Positions 37,016 to 49,136 of a stretch of DNA of 64,000 nucleotides are shown in pieces. Under the pieces are notes generated by a model. It was not told the DNA's origin, made no database searches, and saw only the letters and a program-made list of their open reading frames with translations. Every line of letters starts with the position of its first letter. The first letter of the stretch is position 1. The translations under genes and the position numbers were made by a program. Origin of the DNA: Lethocerus indicus (Eukaryota; Arthropoda; Insecta; Hemiptera; Belostomatidae); assembly GCA_019843655.1 (NCBI GenBank), contig JACDQD010000001.1, positions 46,274,443 through 46,338,442 of the forward strand, in the 5' to 3' direction.

Positions 37016-38720
37016 AGTCTTTGCAATAGGTACTTTCAAATTTCATCCGTGCGTTTGACACCCGCGTCGTTGAGGATCCTCCTTTAAACGCGGGTTACAA
37101 TGCATTCTGTTGCGCAAAGGAGGAACAGAGCGGATCTCAAAACGGGGATGCCTTTGACTGTCTTACAATTAATACGGCACCCATTAGCTCCGCCTTTTCC
37201 GCTCTTCCGAGTCCTTCTAAATGGCCTACCACTCTGTTGAATAATGAACACGAGTTCATTCTCAACTGGTTGACAGTGAGAGTTGGGTGTTTCACTTCCG
37301 TCGGTTCACTTTCGACAATCGCCTTCAGTCACCTTCCCTACTTTAAATCTCGATTCGCAACCAAAATTGTCGAATCTCGCATTCACTAACACTATCTTCA
37401 CACCAAACTTCGTTGATATTCCGAGCCGTTTGAGCTCAACTGAGGCCTTATTATAAATTAGTAAAACTAAATTTAGTGAAAATTCAGTGCGATAATCTAA
37501 TTTGGTGCGATATCTCGTATTGTCGATAACCTGAAATTATACTGAATTAAATATTTGCTCGAAATTGATTATATCGAAGAAAGAAAAGGATTGAAAAAGC
37601 TTCCATAACATGTATGATAAGAGATGTAAGCAACATTGCTTATTCCATAGTCCAGCAGAAGGTATTCGCTCACAAATAAAGCGGAAGTGCCAAAGGAGGG
37701 TGTGGAGAAATTTAATGACAGAAATCAGTTTTATGTCGTAATTTTGAGATTTATTCATATTACATCCGTACTAGGTGGGTCCGTGTAAACATTTTCTAAA
37801 TATTATTACATTTCTAAAACACTCCAAAATTATTTTTTGGAAAATATTATTTTCGATTTTCTTTTAAAGGGAGGAACAGTAAAAAAAAAATTGGAAAACA
37901 CTGCCTTAGTTTGTGTGTACACGTTCAGTAAGTAAAATCATGCATCATTTCTGCAACAACCTAATTTATTCCAGCTCGCAGGCCTTAGTATGTTTATATA
38001 AGTATAAAAAGGTTTAGAAGAAGGGATTAATCAATGATTAATAACAGAAAAATATGCTTCGGAGCACGACCGTCAACTAACTAACCAGCGTGTTGTCTAT
38101 GACTATCTCCTCCTTTATTACCTTCTCCTTGTATACATAATAATAGACCAGCGAGAGGGGAGGCGCTAAACGCGGGTGCTTCTTTGACGGTGTACCGTCG
38201 AGAAGGTGTCCTGTGCTCTACTTCTGTATGTGGGGCTCCTTAGGCGGCACTGTCGCAATTCTACTCCGATTGTGTACAATCAACAACGAGCTTGAATATT
38301 ATTCCCGCTGCGCACTCAAACCACTTCCACCTGCACCGGTACCACGCGCTTTCTACATTTTTGTGTCGCATTTGCGATTTTGAGTTCTTTTTGAAAATTC
38401 GGGTTTCAAATTGAATAGCTTTCGGGACCGTTTTTCAGGGTGTCCCGAGGCGGACGCTAAAAAAGAACTACTTCTAAAAGGAAAACCGTGAGAATTTCGG
38501 ATGGACTACGCCTCCAATAAACGATTCGCGGAATAATAAAAACGACTTTTATTTGTTATATGTAAGGACCGACGTCAGGTGGACGTCAGATCAAGTCTAT
38601 GGCGTGTATTAATGAACATTAAGAAGTAATAAAATTAAATAAGGCGATAAACTCTCATAGTCGAGTGTGAAAATGAAGTCCTTGGACCGTTAACAGATTA
38701 TCAGGAATGGAATATTAACT
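37016..38720. other. Gene-free stretch with a weak 1-kb-spaced direct repeat
   Basis: Segments around 37075-37165 and 38110-38200 share AAACGCGGG..TGC.TCTTTGAC and TCCTCCTTTA motifs in the same orientation and could be decayed long terminal repeats of one element. No supported gene. Confidence 0.3.
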
Positions 38721-38721
38721 T

Positions 38722-39175
38722 CAGCGACCAGTACTTCAATTATCACTAACTAACTTCCAGCGGGTTCGTGTAATGAAGTGGGAAGAACCTCGGTTAGCGG
38801 GAGTTTCAGTTGAGTTCCAGTAGAACGGATCCGGCCCTAGCATTATGACTGGGCAGTAGAAACATCAAAAGGGATATCGGATACATCAGTCGAGAATCGG
38901 ATAAATAAGTTAAACCTAAGAGGATTAACGACACCCCACCATCAGTTATAAAATGAGCCCCGAGTTGATCTACTCTTTGGTCGGACCCTAAGAGGTAACA
39001 GTCCCGATATGTCAGAAGCAAACATCACCCGGGAGGGCCGCATGGGAAATGGGCAAAACCCGATCCATTGGGGCTCGTTTAGCTGGCTTCCGGGCACAGG
39101 AAAAGTCGCAGACTATCGGGCCCAAGAACCGGGGTGCCTCCCACAGCATTACGCCATCATCCCACCAGCACTTCA
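38722..39175 (+). mobile_element. TIR element family A, copy with longer interior
   Basis: Left end GCGACCAGTACTTCAATTAT and GGGAAGAACCTCGGTTAGCG, right end CCCACAGCATTACGCCATCA. The interior contains AAAAGGGATATCGGATACAT and GAGTTGATCTACTCTTTGGT, both also present in the 52.0 kb copy but in a different order. Confidence 0.7.
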
Positions 39176-39426
39176 TTTTTCATTTTTCGCGATACTTTCG
39201 GCAATAACTGTCGTTGAAAAAGCCATTCCGCGACAGCCAGAATCCCAAGCTCGTCCAGCTACTGGCATAGCACGAGCGAGTGCTAACATTAGTCCCACCA
39301 ATAATTTTTTTAGTCCCAAAATTCGCGCTAACTGTCTGTCGATTTATTTTAATAATCGAAAAATAATTTCAGTCGGGAAACGAAAATTTCAGAGCTTCGT
39401 AACCGCCGATATACGAATTGGGTTAC

Positions 39427-39430
<4 letters not shown>

Positions 39431-39489
<59 letters not shown>
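39431..39489. repeat. (TA)n microsatellite
   Basis: About 58 bp of TA. Confidence 0.97.
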
Positions 39490-39491
<2 letters not shown>

Positions 39492-40337
39492 ACGCGTATT
39501 CGCCGAGGGAGGTAGGTATGCGACGAGAAGACATCAACTAGTGGAACCTTACACTGATGGTCGGTAGTATATTTACTCCAGCGAAGGAGTCCGAAATACC
39601 ACTGAAAGCCTCGGGATCGACACGCTCGCCATTTTATTGCCGATCTAAAAATACAATGCTTATTCCGCACCCCTTTCGTCGGCGGGGGCGGACGGAACCC
39701 CAGCCATAAAGCGCCCAAGCCCTATTAAAACACCACCTCACTACGAATAATGGAGGAAAACGAGCTCCGCTCGTGAGCTAGGAAAATCATCCCTCGATGA
39801 ATAAATTAGCTAATTAAAGGCTTACATCGGTTCGGACTATCGTCAGACACGAACTACATATTTCCGCGTGTTTATAACAGACGAATCCTTGGTGGGGCAG
39901 CTCCGAGGTTTGTACTTTTACTGTCCTCGCACTATCGAGGTACTTTTAGTGCTACGTAATTGATGTTAATATGAAAGGGGGCATTGGAAACCGGTGACCC
40001 TCCGCTATCCCCCCGTTTAAGCGAATAGAAGCGAGCGGGTAATTCTAAATTAGAAACTAAGAGAAAGGAAGCGGCGGGGTTGGTTTGGCTAGCGTCGGAG
40101 CCCGGGAAAAATCGTTGCCGTTGTGGTCCAATTCGAATTTTGGGAGGACTTGAGTGGTCCGCGGCTGTGCGATTAAACGAAGGGCGCCCCCTCCCTTCGG
40201 GGTTGATACATAGTACGAAGGAAGTGGGGTTGGGGGTGGTGGGGACTGTCGACTGTGGGGTTGCCGCCCTCCCCATTCCGCGCCTGGCGCTTCAACCCCT
40301 CGCCACGGCCCTACGCCCCGTTTTCCATGTAAGTGCT

Positions 40338-40510
40338 CTAGACCGTTTTCGTAAATCGGAAACGAACTTTCGAAAACGAGCGCAGCAGCACGGACTTTCG
40401 TTCTGCCGGCCGCCCTCCTTCCCCGTTAGTGTTTCCCCGCGATCGATTTTTCGGCTAGCCAGGAAAAAAAATATTTTCTTCGCGCCGGCTGCGTTTCAAC
40501 TATCGGACCG
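40338..40510 (+). promoter_or_regulatory. CpG-rich candidate leader exon ending in a strong donor
   Basis: A CpG-rich stretch (about 40030-40510) ends in CGGACCGG before GTGAGTACG at 40511. It has no long open frame, so it would be a 5' leader. Nothing downstream in the window shows which gene it would belong to; it may be ordinary repeat-derived DNA. Confidence 0.22.
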
Positions 40511-40599
40511 GGTGAGTACGAATCCATAAGTAGAATTTTTTTGTAGTTCCGTAGAATTTTTTTTAATTAAAAAAAAATTGTTTATGGGTTCGTAAACGG

Positions 40600-40650
40600 T
40601 TCGGGACGGAAATACGCGAGTTTGATCCGTCTGGAATCCTTAACCTCGTC
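40600..40650 (+). mobile_element. Possible SINE family 1 fragment
   Basis: CGAGTTTGATCCGTCTGGAA resembles the B box and following segment of the SINEs at 4110 and 26455. Only this part is recognisable. Confidence 0.3.
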
Positions 40651-40999
40651 AATAAATTGTAGTTCGCAGCGTTATATACAACAGACTAGAGCAACGCTAG
40701 TACAATGCACGAGTAGGACAGTACTCGTATAATTCAAATATGGGCGAGCCCGATACATTTGAGAGGTGGACTCAATACCATACTAAAACTACCGAGCAGC
40801 AAAAGCGCTAAAGTTGAATTAAAACACGCGAGAAAGTGCCATTGTCATTCTGGGGAGGATTCGAAATTGCCCGGGGAACGGTTCGGAATAGCTTTCGCTG
40901 TGCGAAATATCCCGAGTCGGGCTGAAAACACGATAGGAGGGACCCACGATAGGGAGAGCCCGTCGACTCACAGACCTATTTCACTCTTCTTCGGGCCCG

Positions 41000-42390
41000 C
41001 TATTTAGACCGGGACCCGTTTTCGTTTTCCGATCCGGCTTTACATCCCCCGACCGAACGTATATTTCAGCCGGCCGCCCTATTTCGCCATACGTCCGTGT
41101 TACTTCCGGTCCCGCGCTTTCATGAATTTTAATTGAGCCATTTAAAATCCCAGGGGGAGCCTGGAGTGCTGGACCACGGTTGCCAAAGGGAAAAGACTGT
41201 GAAGTGATGGTGAAAAGCCTTACAAAAGAACAAAAATTATAATGCGTAACGTGTTCACAAGGATCCTAAAAGCTAAGGTGGACATTACCTTACGATTTCT
41301 GTCTTTATCGGTGAAATAACTGACGGATTTTGTTGTTGAAGAACTAATATTTGTATTCGCTATGATTTTTATTATGATAACAATGTTCATTTGCGTAAAA
41401 ATTGTACGTAGTTTCTAAAGAATACTGGAAACGAGGAACGGTGCGAGCGAAAGTGACTGTTAATTCGCAACTGGTAGGGCAGCGGGATATGTGGGACGGA
41501 AGGTTTCGTTGTCAATAAAATAAACGACGGATGGGTTGGGATTTGTATTTTACCTTTTCCCCCGTACCAATCTCGGACAGGACACAAGCATACGCTCTAT
41601 CGATTTCTGTCAAGTTTACTTGCACAACACAACAGCGATCCGAGGTTCAGAAACAGCGTCCGAACTTAAAGTTCGGTTCAAAAAGGGACACCGGTTCGGA
41701 AGCGTGGCAGGAGGAGTGCGAGTCTAAGAACGCCGACCGATTTAACTCATTGCACAAGAGTGGCTTGTGGAATCAATTGCGATCGTGCTGCGGACGAAAA
41801 TCGTACCGAAGGTGGAGCAGACTGCTTTGCAATTACGCATCAGTGGGATGAATTAGATTGAAAGCTTCCTGGCGGTAAACTGAACAACACGTGTTCCCCC
41901 TGGGAATTTCAGGTCATTTCTAAACGACATTGTAGGTTCAGATATTATGCCATCTATAAAGTGCAGCATTCCAGAACCGATGTGAAGGAGTAGGCTACAG
42001 TAGTACGCCTCGGTAGTGACCGAGTAAAAATAATTTACTTTTACGTCAATCTTATTTTAAATTATTTGTAAACTGAACTGTAAAATAAAAACAGAAGGAA
42101 TATTTCAGAAAATTAATCATCGCCCTTTCAATTTCCTGCCTCCTGGCCTAGAGAGGCTTGGGGCTCAGTACACGCTAAGCCTTCAACTAACGCTGCTGGC
42201 ACTATACTGCCTTCGCGAACGACTAAATTGCCGTTTAAACGTACTCTGTAAGCTTTTTTCCTTTCACATTTTCGTCGATATTTTCGCGTCCAATCTGCCG
42301 GGCGGGGTGCCCGGTTTCCTCGCGGTTATTATTTCAGACTGGATAAAAACGGTAGAGGCTTAGAGGGCTCCTCCTGCCGCTCGCAGTTAC
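41000..42390. other. No supported feature
   Basis: CpG-containing unique-looking sequence with only short overlapping open frames on both strands; no gene or RNA recognised. Confidence 0.4.
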
Positions 42391-42476
42391 CGGGGCGAAG
42401 AGCGCCGGCCGGTAAGTAGCCCCCGGCCGTTACTCTCACCCTAATATGCGTACCGGCAGGCCACTCTTCGCCGGTC
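42391..42476. repeat. Inverted repeat, about 25-bp arms
   Basis: GGGCGAAGAGCGCCGGCCGG (from 42393) is the imperfect inverse complement of CCGGCAGGCCACTCTTCGCC (ending 42472), with a loop of about 35-40 bases. RNA from either strand could fold into a stable hairpin. Confidence 0.6.
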
Positions 42477-42479
42477 GAA

Positions 42480-42584
42480 ATTTGGGCGCAGCCGACTCAG
42501 AGAGCCAATCTCTCAGTCGCAGTTCGGGCACCATCCGAAGAGGTACTACCGCTGGGATACCTACACTTCGGCTATCGAGGTAAG
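42480..42584 (+). promoter_or_regulatory. Candidate leader exon ending in GTAAGC donor
   Basis: After the inverted repeat, CTCTCAGTCGCAG (42510-42522) resembles an arthropod initiator (TCAGT) and the stretch ends at CTATCGAG before GTAAGC at about 42580. Speculative; no downstream exon was found. Confidence 0.2.
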
Positions 42585-43737
42585 CTACTCCTAGGTGGGA
42601 ACGAATTTATTCCCGTTTTTAACCGTCCGGTATTTAATTGTTCAGCGGGAGAGGACGCGGTCGAGCCGTGACGAAATATGACGTAATGCCCGGTGCGCAT
42701 TTAAACCGTGGACACTGCACGAATGTCGTCGTTCCTAAAATGGACTGTTTTTCTCTGCCTCCCGGCCTCGGGTAGTGTTTCCGTCTCCGATTTTACGAGG
42801 CCCTTGGGCGTGTCGCTTGCCGACCGGGTCTATACACCGATTTCCGATCGTGCCTACTGCCCACTTACAGGTATTTCACTAGGTTTTATTTTTATATCGT
42901 ATCGAGCGCGAGCGCAGTTTTTAATAAATACAAGTAAATTCGCGGTATACCGGTAAAGCGATGCGGAAAATTTGAAATGTTGAAACTTTATAATAATTTT
43001 TTTGATATAACAATTTCTGTTGCGGTAAAGTCAGAAGGGCGGTTACTTCATTCTATTGTAAATTAAATTTTAAGGATAAAAACTGAAGTAATAAGTAAGT
43101 AACGAAAAAATAAAAATATCGTTAAATTCTTATTACGCTCGTCGTTTTGAGAACTTTTATTTGTCCATAAAGGTCGAACTATTAGGAAGCAACCGTCTGA
43201 AATCCTGGAGATACGGCCGTTAAGGACACTTTCAAATTATTTTGCCCGGATCCCTCAAGGCCTGGCGGGGTCCTGACGGTATCTCCCCTAGCTTTTATTT
43301 CGATTGCTAGTCCCCCAAATCCTAAAGTGATGAACGTACTTACAATTGCACAAATCCACTCGGCCGGTTAATTGGGTCGGTCGGGAAATAAAATTGGCAT
43401 CAACAAGAGATAAAATTGGCGGAGAGATAAACTTTCCCCCCGTCGTATCTGGAGGGCTGTGGCGGCGTTACGAAATGAGCCAGCGAATAGAACCACTGGA
43501 ATGAGTTTCACCCAGGTTAAAGTTTAAGTAAACTGCATTCCCTAAGTATTTTTTCTTTTTCTTTTTTATCGGAAACGCCATTAACTGCTTCGTACCTTTT
43601 CGTGTTTTATGTAGCTGTTTCGGGGTGCAGTCCATGCTCGTAAAAGATAATGCCATAAGGATAGTTAATGGGATAAGGGACAGATTCGGAAGTAGGTAGG
43701 GGAACAGTCAGTGGCCTACGAGGGGAATAAACCACGG

Positions 43738-43740
<3 letters not shown>

Positions 43741-43800
<60 letters not shown>
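43741..43800. repeat. (TA)n microsatellite
   Basis: 60 bp of TA immediately before a minisatellite. Confidence 0.97.
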
Positions 43801-43801
<1 letters not shown>

Positions 43802-43802
<1 letters not shown>

Positions 43803-43930
43803 TACGCTGAGCACCTTCCGTTCCCAGGTTGTACTATCCAGCAATACGCTGAGCGCCTTCTGTTTCCAGGTTATACTATACCGCAATACACTGAGCGTCT
43901 TCCGTTCGTAGATTATACTATCCCGCAATA
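43802..43930. repeat. 42-bp minisatellite, three copies
   Basis: Three tandem units of 42 bp (ATACGCTGAGCGCCTTCTGT, then TTCCAGGTTATACTATACCG) with few changes. The unit is a multiple of three, so frames stay open on both strands by geometry alone. It is bracketed by microsatellites on both sides. Confidence 0.85.
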
Positions 43931-43939
43931 CGTTTACCT

Positions 43940-43942
43940 CTT

Positions 43943-44031
<89 letters not shown>
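43940..44031. repeat. Compound (TC)n(TA)n microsatellite
   Basis: About 40 bp of TC/CT followed by about 46 bp of TA. Confidence 0.96.
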
Positions 44032-44033
<2 letters not shown>

Positions 44034-44138
44034 TCTCGGCCATCAAAGCTATATATCTATATATAACGTATTTTTTTAATCCAACACGATAGTATAAGCT
44101 GAAATAAACTTATTGTATAGGCGTATTATATATATTCT

Positions 44139-44546
44139 TCATGGTATAAAAGTGTATTGTAAAAATAGAACTTCGTTTTCAACCAACGCTGTAACGTTCC
44201 TATACCCACTAATGTAATGAAAATATTTCTTACTTAAGTGTAAGAATTCTTTATTTCTTGGGCTAATAAAATGAATGTTATGACAGGAATTTCTTCCGCC
44301 CCAACTGATATATATGTCTAGAATCAATGTTAGAATAAAATGAAATTCCGTTGATATTCTATAATTAACAGAAAGTAGTTCTGTTTTAGATACTGTGGAG
44401 TCATCTTTTTTAGTGGGTGACTTAAGTTTTAATTTTTTAAGCCCTTTTCTAACATTCCCCGCCCTTTCCGTATTTTCAAAGGAAAATAAAAGCGGATTAT
44501 TCCAGAGCCTTTGTGAGTCCATAAGTTGCGCTGGGTCATATGGAAT
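44139..44546 (-). other. Unassigned open reading stretch, possible exon or element ORF
   Basis: After a minus-strand acceptor-like AAATAG (44552-44547), an open frame of 135 codons begins IPYDPAQLMDSQRLWNNPLL and continues with a Lys-rich part (KGLKKLKLKSPTKKDDS). It contains no convincing donor. I do not recognise it; it could be part of a mobile-element ORF or an exon. Confidence 0.2.
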
Positions 44547-44614
44547 CTATTTTTTTCAAGCTATCGAGCAATAATACGTAGGTCAATTTAGAACACAAGA
44601 TTGAGTTCTTTTAT

Positions 44615-44670
44615 TTCCACTCACCGGTTCGGTCTTTCGCTAGACTGGTGGCTTAGGCGCGTCGATTGCC
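44615..44670 (+). repeat. Fragment related to the 5.1 kb repeat
   Basis: CACCGGTTCGGTCTTTCGCT followed by AGACTGGTGGC matches 5138-5175 (GCTGGTTTGGTCTTTTGCTA then GACCAG). Both can form the same imperfect hairpin. Confidence 0.45.
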
Positions 44671-45412
44671 TTTGGGGCATCCTGTCTGCACAGTGACCGC
44701 GATCAGAACGGTAAGGGGCAATTTGATATATCGCCTGTCGCGTTCTTCCAGTCGGCAGAGGCGTCGGAAGGGGCGATTTCGTGGACATTAATTCTGTCGC
44801 CGGCCGGGAGGAAGCGGACGGGGCAAGGAATGCTCTACGGTCTTCGGACACGAAGATGAAATTCCTCCTTTCAAGGGGAGGGGGAGCAAGGAGTCGGATG
44901 GGAAAAAAATATCCCGCCCAAAGTAAAATAGGATTATCGAACCTAAAGGCGAATCGACAGGTTCAATTCGAAAAAAAGCCCCCTTGCACCACTCTCGGAT
45001 ATCGATCGAAAAAAACCCCTTTTACACTACTCACCCGAAATTCCACTTTTGGAGAATCAGAAATTATTCCGAACCTCCCCCCACAGCTGTCCAATTATTA
45101 TCGTATTATACTCAAATCAGATTAGGTCAATAGGTTAGCTTTCGTTACCAATGGCCCCATTATCGATTTAGGATCTGTGCTTCGATTCGGTCCCCCTTTT
45201 CTTTATCCTGCCTGCCCACTCGTTTGGGGCAAAAGATATTTAGCGGGGTTAATGTTCTACTTGTTTTATGACTATTATGACCCCGGTCGCTTACCGTTGC
45301 GAAGGTGGGTTGCGGTATTCTAGATATTGTCGGAAGCTGTCCGTCTAGTAAATGGAAGGGACAAAAGAGCGGAAGCAGAACGAGATTGATGCCGCACGAA
45401 TAAATAAACATA

Positions 45413-45420
45413 TATATGTA

Positions 45421-45480
<60 letters not shown>
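45413..45480. repeat. (TA)n microsatellite with TATG edges
   Basis: About 50 bp of TA flanked by TATATG units. Confidence 0.95.
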
Positions 45481-45482
<2 letters not shown>

Positions 45483-45484
45483 TC

Positions 45485-47440
45485 TGATAGCCAGGGTGAG
45501 CAATACTATATGTGTTTGAACTGGCTCCTTCACAGGTGCTTAGATTCTGGCTTACTTTTCTTTGTCCTACCTACCACCCGTTTGGAACATTAAGATATTT
45601 AGTGGGGTGTCTATTCTATGTTTTTCTGGCCATTAATCCCCCAATCGCTTCCACTTCTACTACTTGGAAAGAGAAAAATCAAACGCTTCTCGGATGCAGA
45701 GCAGGGAGATAAAATTGAGATGGTTGAGCTAATATACCTAACTGAGACGTCATTGTTGACAAGAGAGAAAAATACTGTCGATCACTAGCAAATTTCTTTA
45801 GTTTTTAGCATATGTATTACTTCGAGGGATAAAATAAAATCCGTTCTAGCTAAAATGCAATCTAGATGATTTATCATGAACCGTATTCCTTTTTAATCTT
45901 ATATGTTTTCATAGCACATACACTACTTACACACTCCTGAAGAAGTTTGATCCCCACAACTCGATTCCGTTACCTCGTTTCGGTCTCTAGAATAGATCTG
46001 TCGGTAAGTGATAATTGTGATCTGCTGTCGGTAAGTCCAAGTAGCAATTTGGAACGTCGTTTCGTTCCTGTACATTTGAGTTTTTATGCGGATTTCGCGC
46101 GAGTCTTCGAGTACCGTCTCCGAGTGTAGTTCCCAAGTATCGCGCTAAATCTCACTCCGATCATGAAATACGGCAGTCATAGTGTCCTTAGGTTCGACCC
46201 TCTATAAAAAAAAAATCCTGTTCCCCTCGAGTCGAAAAACTTTCGGTAACACCGATCCGCGCATTCGTAAACCCGACCCAGTTCCGCGTATTTCCATATA
46301 GAGAAGTCCTGGACTTTTTTTCCGGAAAGGTGCAACAACGCTTCGATTTCGTCAGGGACAAACACCTCTAGAAAGCGTTGGGAAAGCCGGTGGGTTCCTC
46401 CCCGGTTAGAACACATTTGTTATTAGCGCAACTTGAACATCCCTTATGTTCCTTATTGTATTTCTACAGTTGTGGCAATTAAAAAAGAAAAAGTTATTAG
46501 TATATAAATAAAATCGTGAATCGAGTATTTGCGTTAGCGATTGTGCGCTGTACTACTGACGGCAATTAAAAGCCTAAGGATAAACCGAAGTAGGGAGGGC
46601 GTTGGCCTTAAATAACTTGTTTAGTCGTAAATCTGGTTCTGAGAGACCGGGACCCTTGAGGGACACAACCAAGGTTGGCAATAGATTATGCCCCGGGAGC
46701 GGCGGCGGGTTTTACGAGCCCTTTGAGTTAACACCGCCGGCGAAAATCTCCCACTCCGGTATTATTCAGTCCGAGGGTCCGTTTTATAACCCCGAATGAC
46801 GCTGTTAAAAAGCATCGGGGGGGGGAGGAATAATGTGAGCGCAGTGGAAAAAATAAATAAAAGTAGCCCGGTAGGGAGGGAAGGTTTCTTCGCCAGCACT
46901 GTAGCGAAACAAGTGGCGTGCAAAGTGTGTGAGTGAGCGTGTTTGTGCGAGTGATGGAAGTGTAATTATATAATGTTCCCCGTTACCCTTTAAACATTGT
47001 GCAAAATCCAAAATATTTACGTCCTAATACTTATATTAGGACTAAAGGAATGCATGTATAACTCAACATATGTGTATCGTTAACGATTTACTATTTATAT
47101 ACATAGAAAAATAAAGTATATGCAAAATTGTAAAATGCTTAAACAGAAAGTGGACACATTTCCAGATTGCGCGCATTGTAAACCTCGGATCGGTTACGAA
47201 GGGCAAAAATTAGGCCTATCGTCGGCAAAATCAATCCCATAGTGTTCTTTAAATTTTTCTTCATAATAAGTATTAGTTTCAATTACGTTCTCGATAATGT
47301 TTTGCTAGTCTAAATACTGCGTTGAGTGGGTCGTGTAAATATCGGATATATTCGATAAAATAACTATATTTCCGGTCGTCTATATAAGTTGAATTTTTAA
47401 TTTATTATAGGTTCAATTGCCGAATGTATTTTTTATGTCT
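45485..47440. other. No supported gene
   Basis: Mixed-composition DNA with short open frames on both strands. The longest minus-strand frame (46177-46416, containing KYAELGRVYECADRCYRKFF) shows no splice context or recognised family. Confidence 0.35.
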
Positions 47441-47446
47441 ACCGAT

Positions 47447-47545
47447 AAAGAAGTCACCCGGGGATGGCATTTTTCGAAAGAAATCTCTAGGCCGGTAGCG
47501 TTTAAGCCGCCGCCGGGGGATAACGGAGACGGGTAAAGGAGGGGA
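47447..47545 (+). repeat. Repeat family H, copy
   Basis: AAAGAAGTCACCCGGGGATG..GGCATTTTTCGAAAGAAATC..TCTAGGCC..GCGTTTAAGCCGCCGCCGGG matches 53886-53990 and 55676-55745. Confidence 0.6.
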
Positions 47546-48964
47546 GGGATTTAGGGAAAACGGAGGGGGAGAGAATATGAAACTTTAGGAACCGGGCTTT
47601 TACGACTCGGCAGACTGTCGAGGCCGTGGCGAACGGTGCGATATGAAACATACCGGGGAGCATTAAGGACGGTCCGAAGGGCTTCCGATACGAATCTCCG
47701 GAAGTCGAAAGTCTCGGTCGGGGCTCCATAGTTCGAAACCTTAGGTCACGTCGGTTTCAATACGGCTTTGTAAACTGTGAGTTTGTTAACAAAGGTTCAT
47801 TATGATGCCCTCCTCAGTAATGGCCTTAGTGGTCTTAATTTCCGTTTCAAGTTTTTTGCGTCCATTGGATAAACAAAAAAATATTACCCCCAATAACTTA
47901 TTCTAAAACAAATTTCCGAATCAACGACATCGACTGTCAGTCCATGAAAATTGTACCAGATATTGTTCTTCACTTCTTGTATCGCTCACTATCGGCTTTC
48001 ATCGGAATCTGCTTGAATTCTCGCTATAACTATAATATTTATAGCTGGAAAAATCATCAGAAAAAATGTTAACTCGCTAACAAAAAAAATTTAAATAACA
48101 CACGGCTATAAATGGTTTTTACCAGTTATTTTATCTCAGGAAGACAGATTTGTTTGTTTTCTAGCTATACAAGAATTGCGCTAGCAAATCGATAGCATGT
48201 TCTGTTATGCGTTCTTTTTTCAAAGAAACAAAAAATAATAAAATTAACAATTGTGTTAGTTTTTTTTTTATGAAATCTAGTAGTCGGTCTATTAATTCTG
48301 TTTTGAGTTCTAATATTTTTTTCTAAGGAACACAGACGTTTATTGCGCCAGGAAGCATATTTGCTAGCGCTCGTAGGGATAAAATCTGAATTTGGGATGT
48401 AGGCCGTCTATTTAAGAGAGCTTGATTTACGGCCCCCCTTTTCCTGTAATCGATACTAAATGAAGAAAAAGCTCCCAGTAACCAGCCAAGGACTAGCGGG
48501 GAAATTTTTTCCTTCCCCCACCGTTAACGGCCGGCCGCTTTATCTCGATGGAATATTTACAATGCCTATTAATAAAGTTAGGGGCGCGGGGGGGGGGAGC
48601 AAAAATAAAAATCGCCGACGTCCCCGACGCCAAAAGATGAGTTGGAAATGGGGACGCAAAGCCCGTTACGAAAAAGGAAGCCGCGCGGGTTTCGAACGGT
48701 TGGGTTTCGGACCGCAACTCAATATCGGCCCAGCGGTTTTATTCGTATTCAAATTCGCGGAAAGTGTTGGAGAGGTCCGGCGGCTTTTCGAACAATTCGG
48801 GAAATGTTCGAGTGCTGTTCGGCGTGGAAAGCGGTCGACATTTTATCCCAGTAAGGAAAAGACCGTTACGTTATCATAAGAAAATGTCCGAGATATAACT
48901 AAGAATTTTATTATTATTACGTTATTATAAGAATTTAATGTTTGAACGACAGCCTTAAATTTAA

Positions 48965-49136
48965 ATCAGCGACGGTTTCCGCGACCGAAACTTGAATTAT
49001 TCAAACACCCGAGAGGAGCCCAGAAGGAAAGGGCAAAAACCCTTCAAGCGGAGTCGCGGAATAGCAGTGGGTCAACACAACACCTGCCAACCGAAATTCT
49101 TCTCGCAGCAGTACGGGATCCTACCGTACGTTATTT
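48965..49136 (+). mobile_element. TIR element family A, short copy
   Basis: CGGTTTCCGCGACCGAAACT followed by TGAATTATTC at the left end. The right half has CCAACCGAAATTCTTCTCGC and a CAGTACGGGATCCTACCG arm. The interior shares CCCAGAAGGAAAGGG with the 52 kb copy. Confidence 0.65.

Noticed and set aside
39009..39515. 168-codon plus-strand frame
   Set aside because: It runs through a non-coding TIR element copy and ends in a (TA)n microsatellite translated as Tyr-Ile repeats.
46177..46416. 79-codon minus-strand frame with a protein-like middle
   Set aside because: No acceptor, donor or homologue could be assigned; left as unannotated sequence.
48460..48879. 139-codon plus-strand frame and its minus-strand counterpart
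   Set aside because: Composition-driven open frames in GC-rich DNA, with no family resemblance or splice context.
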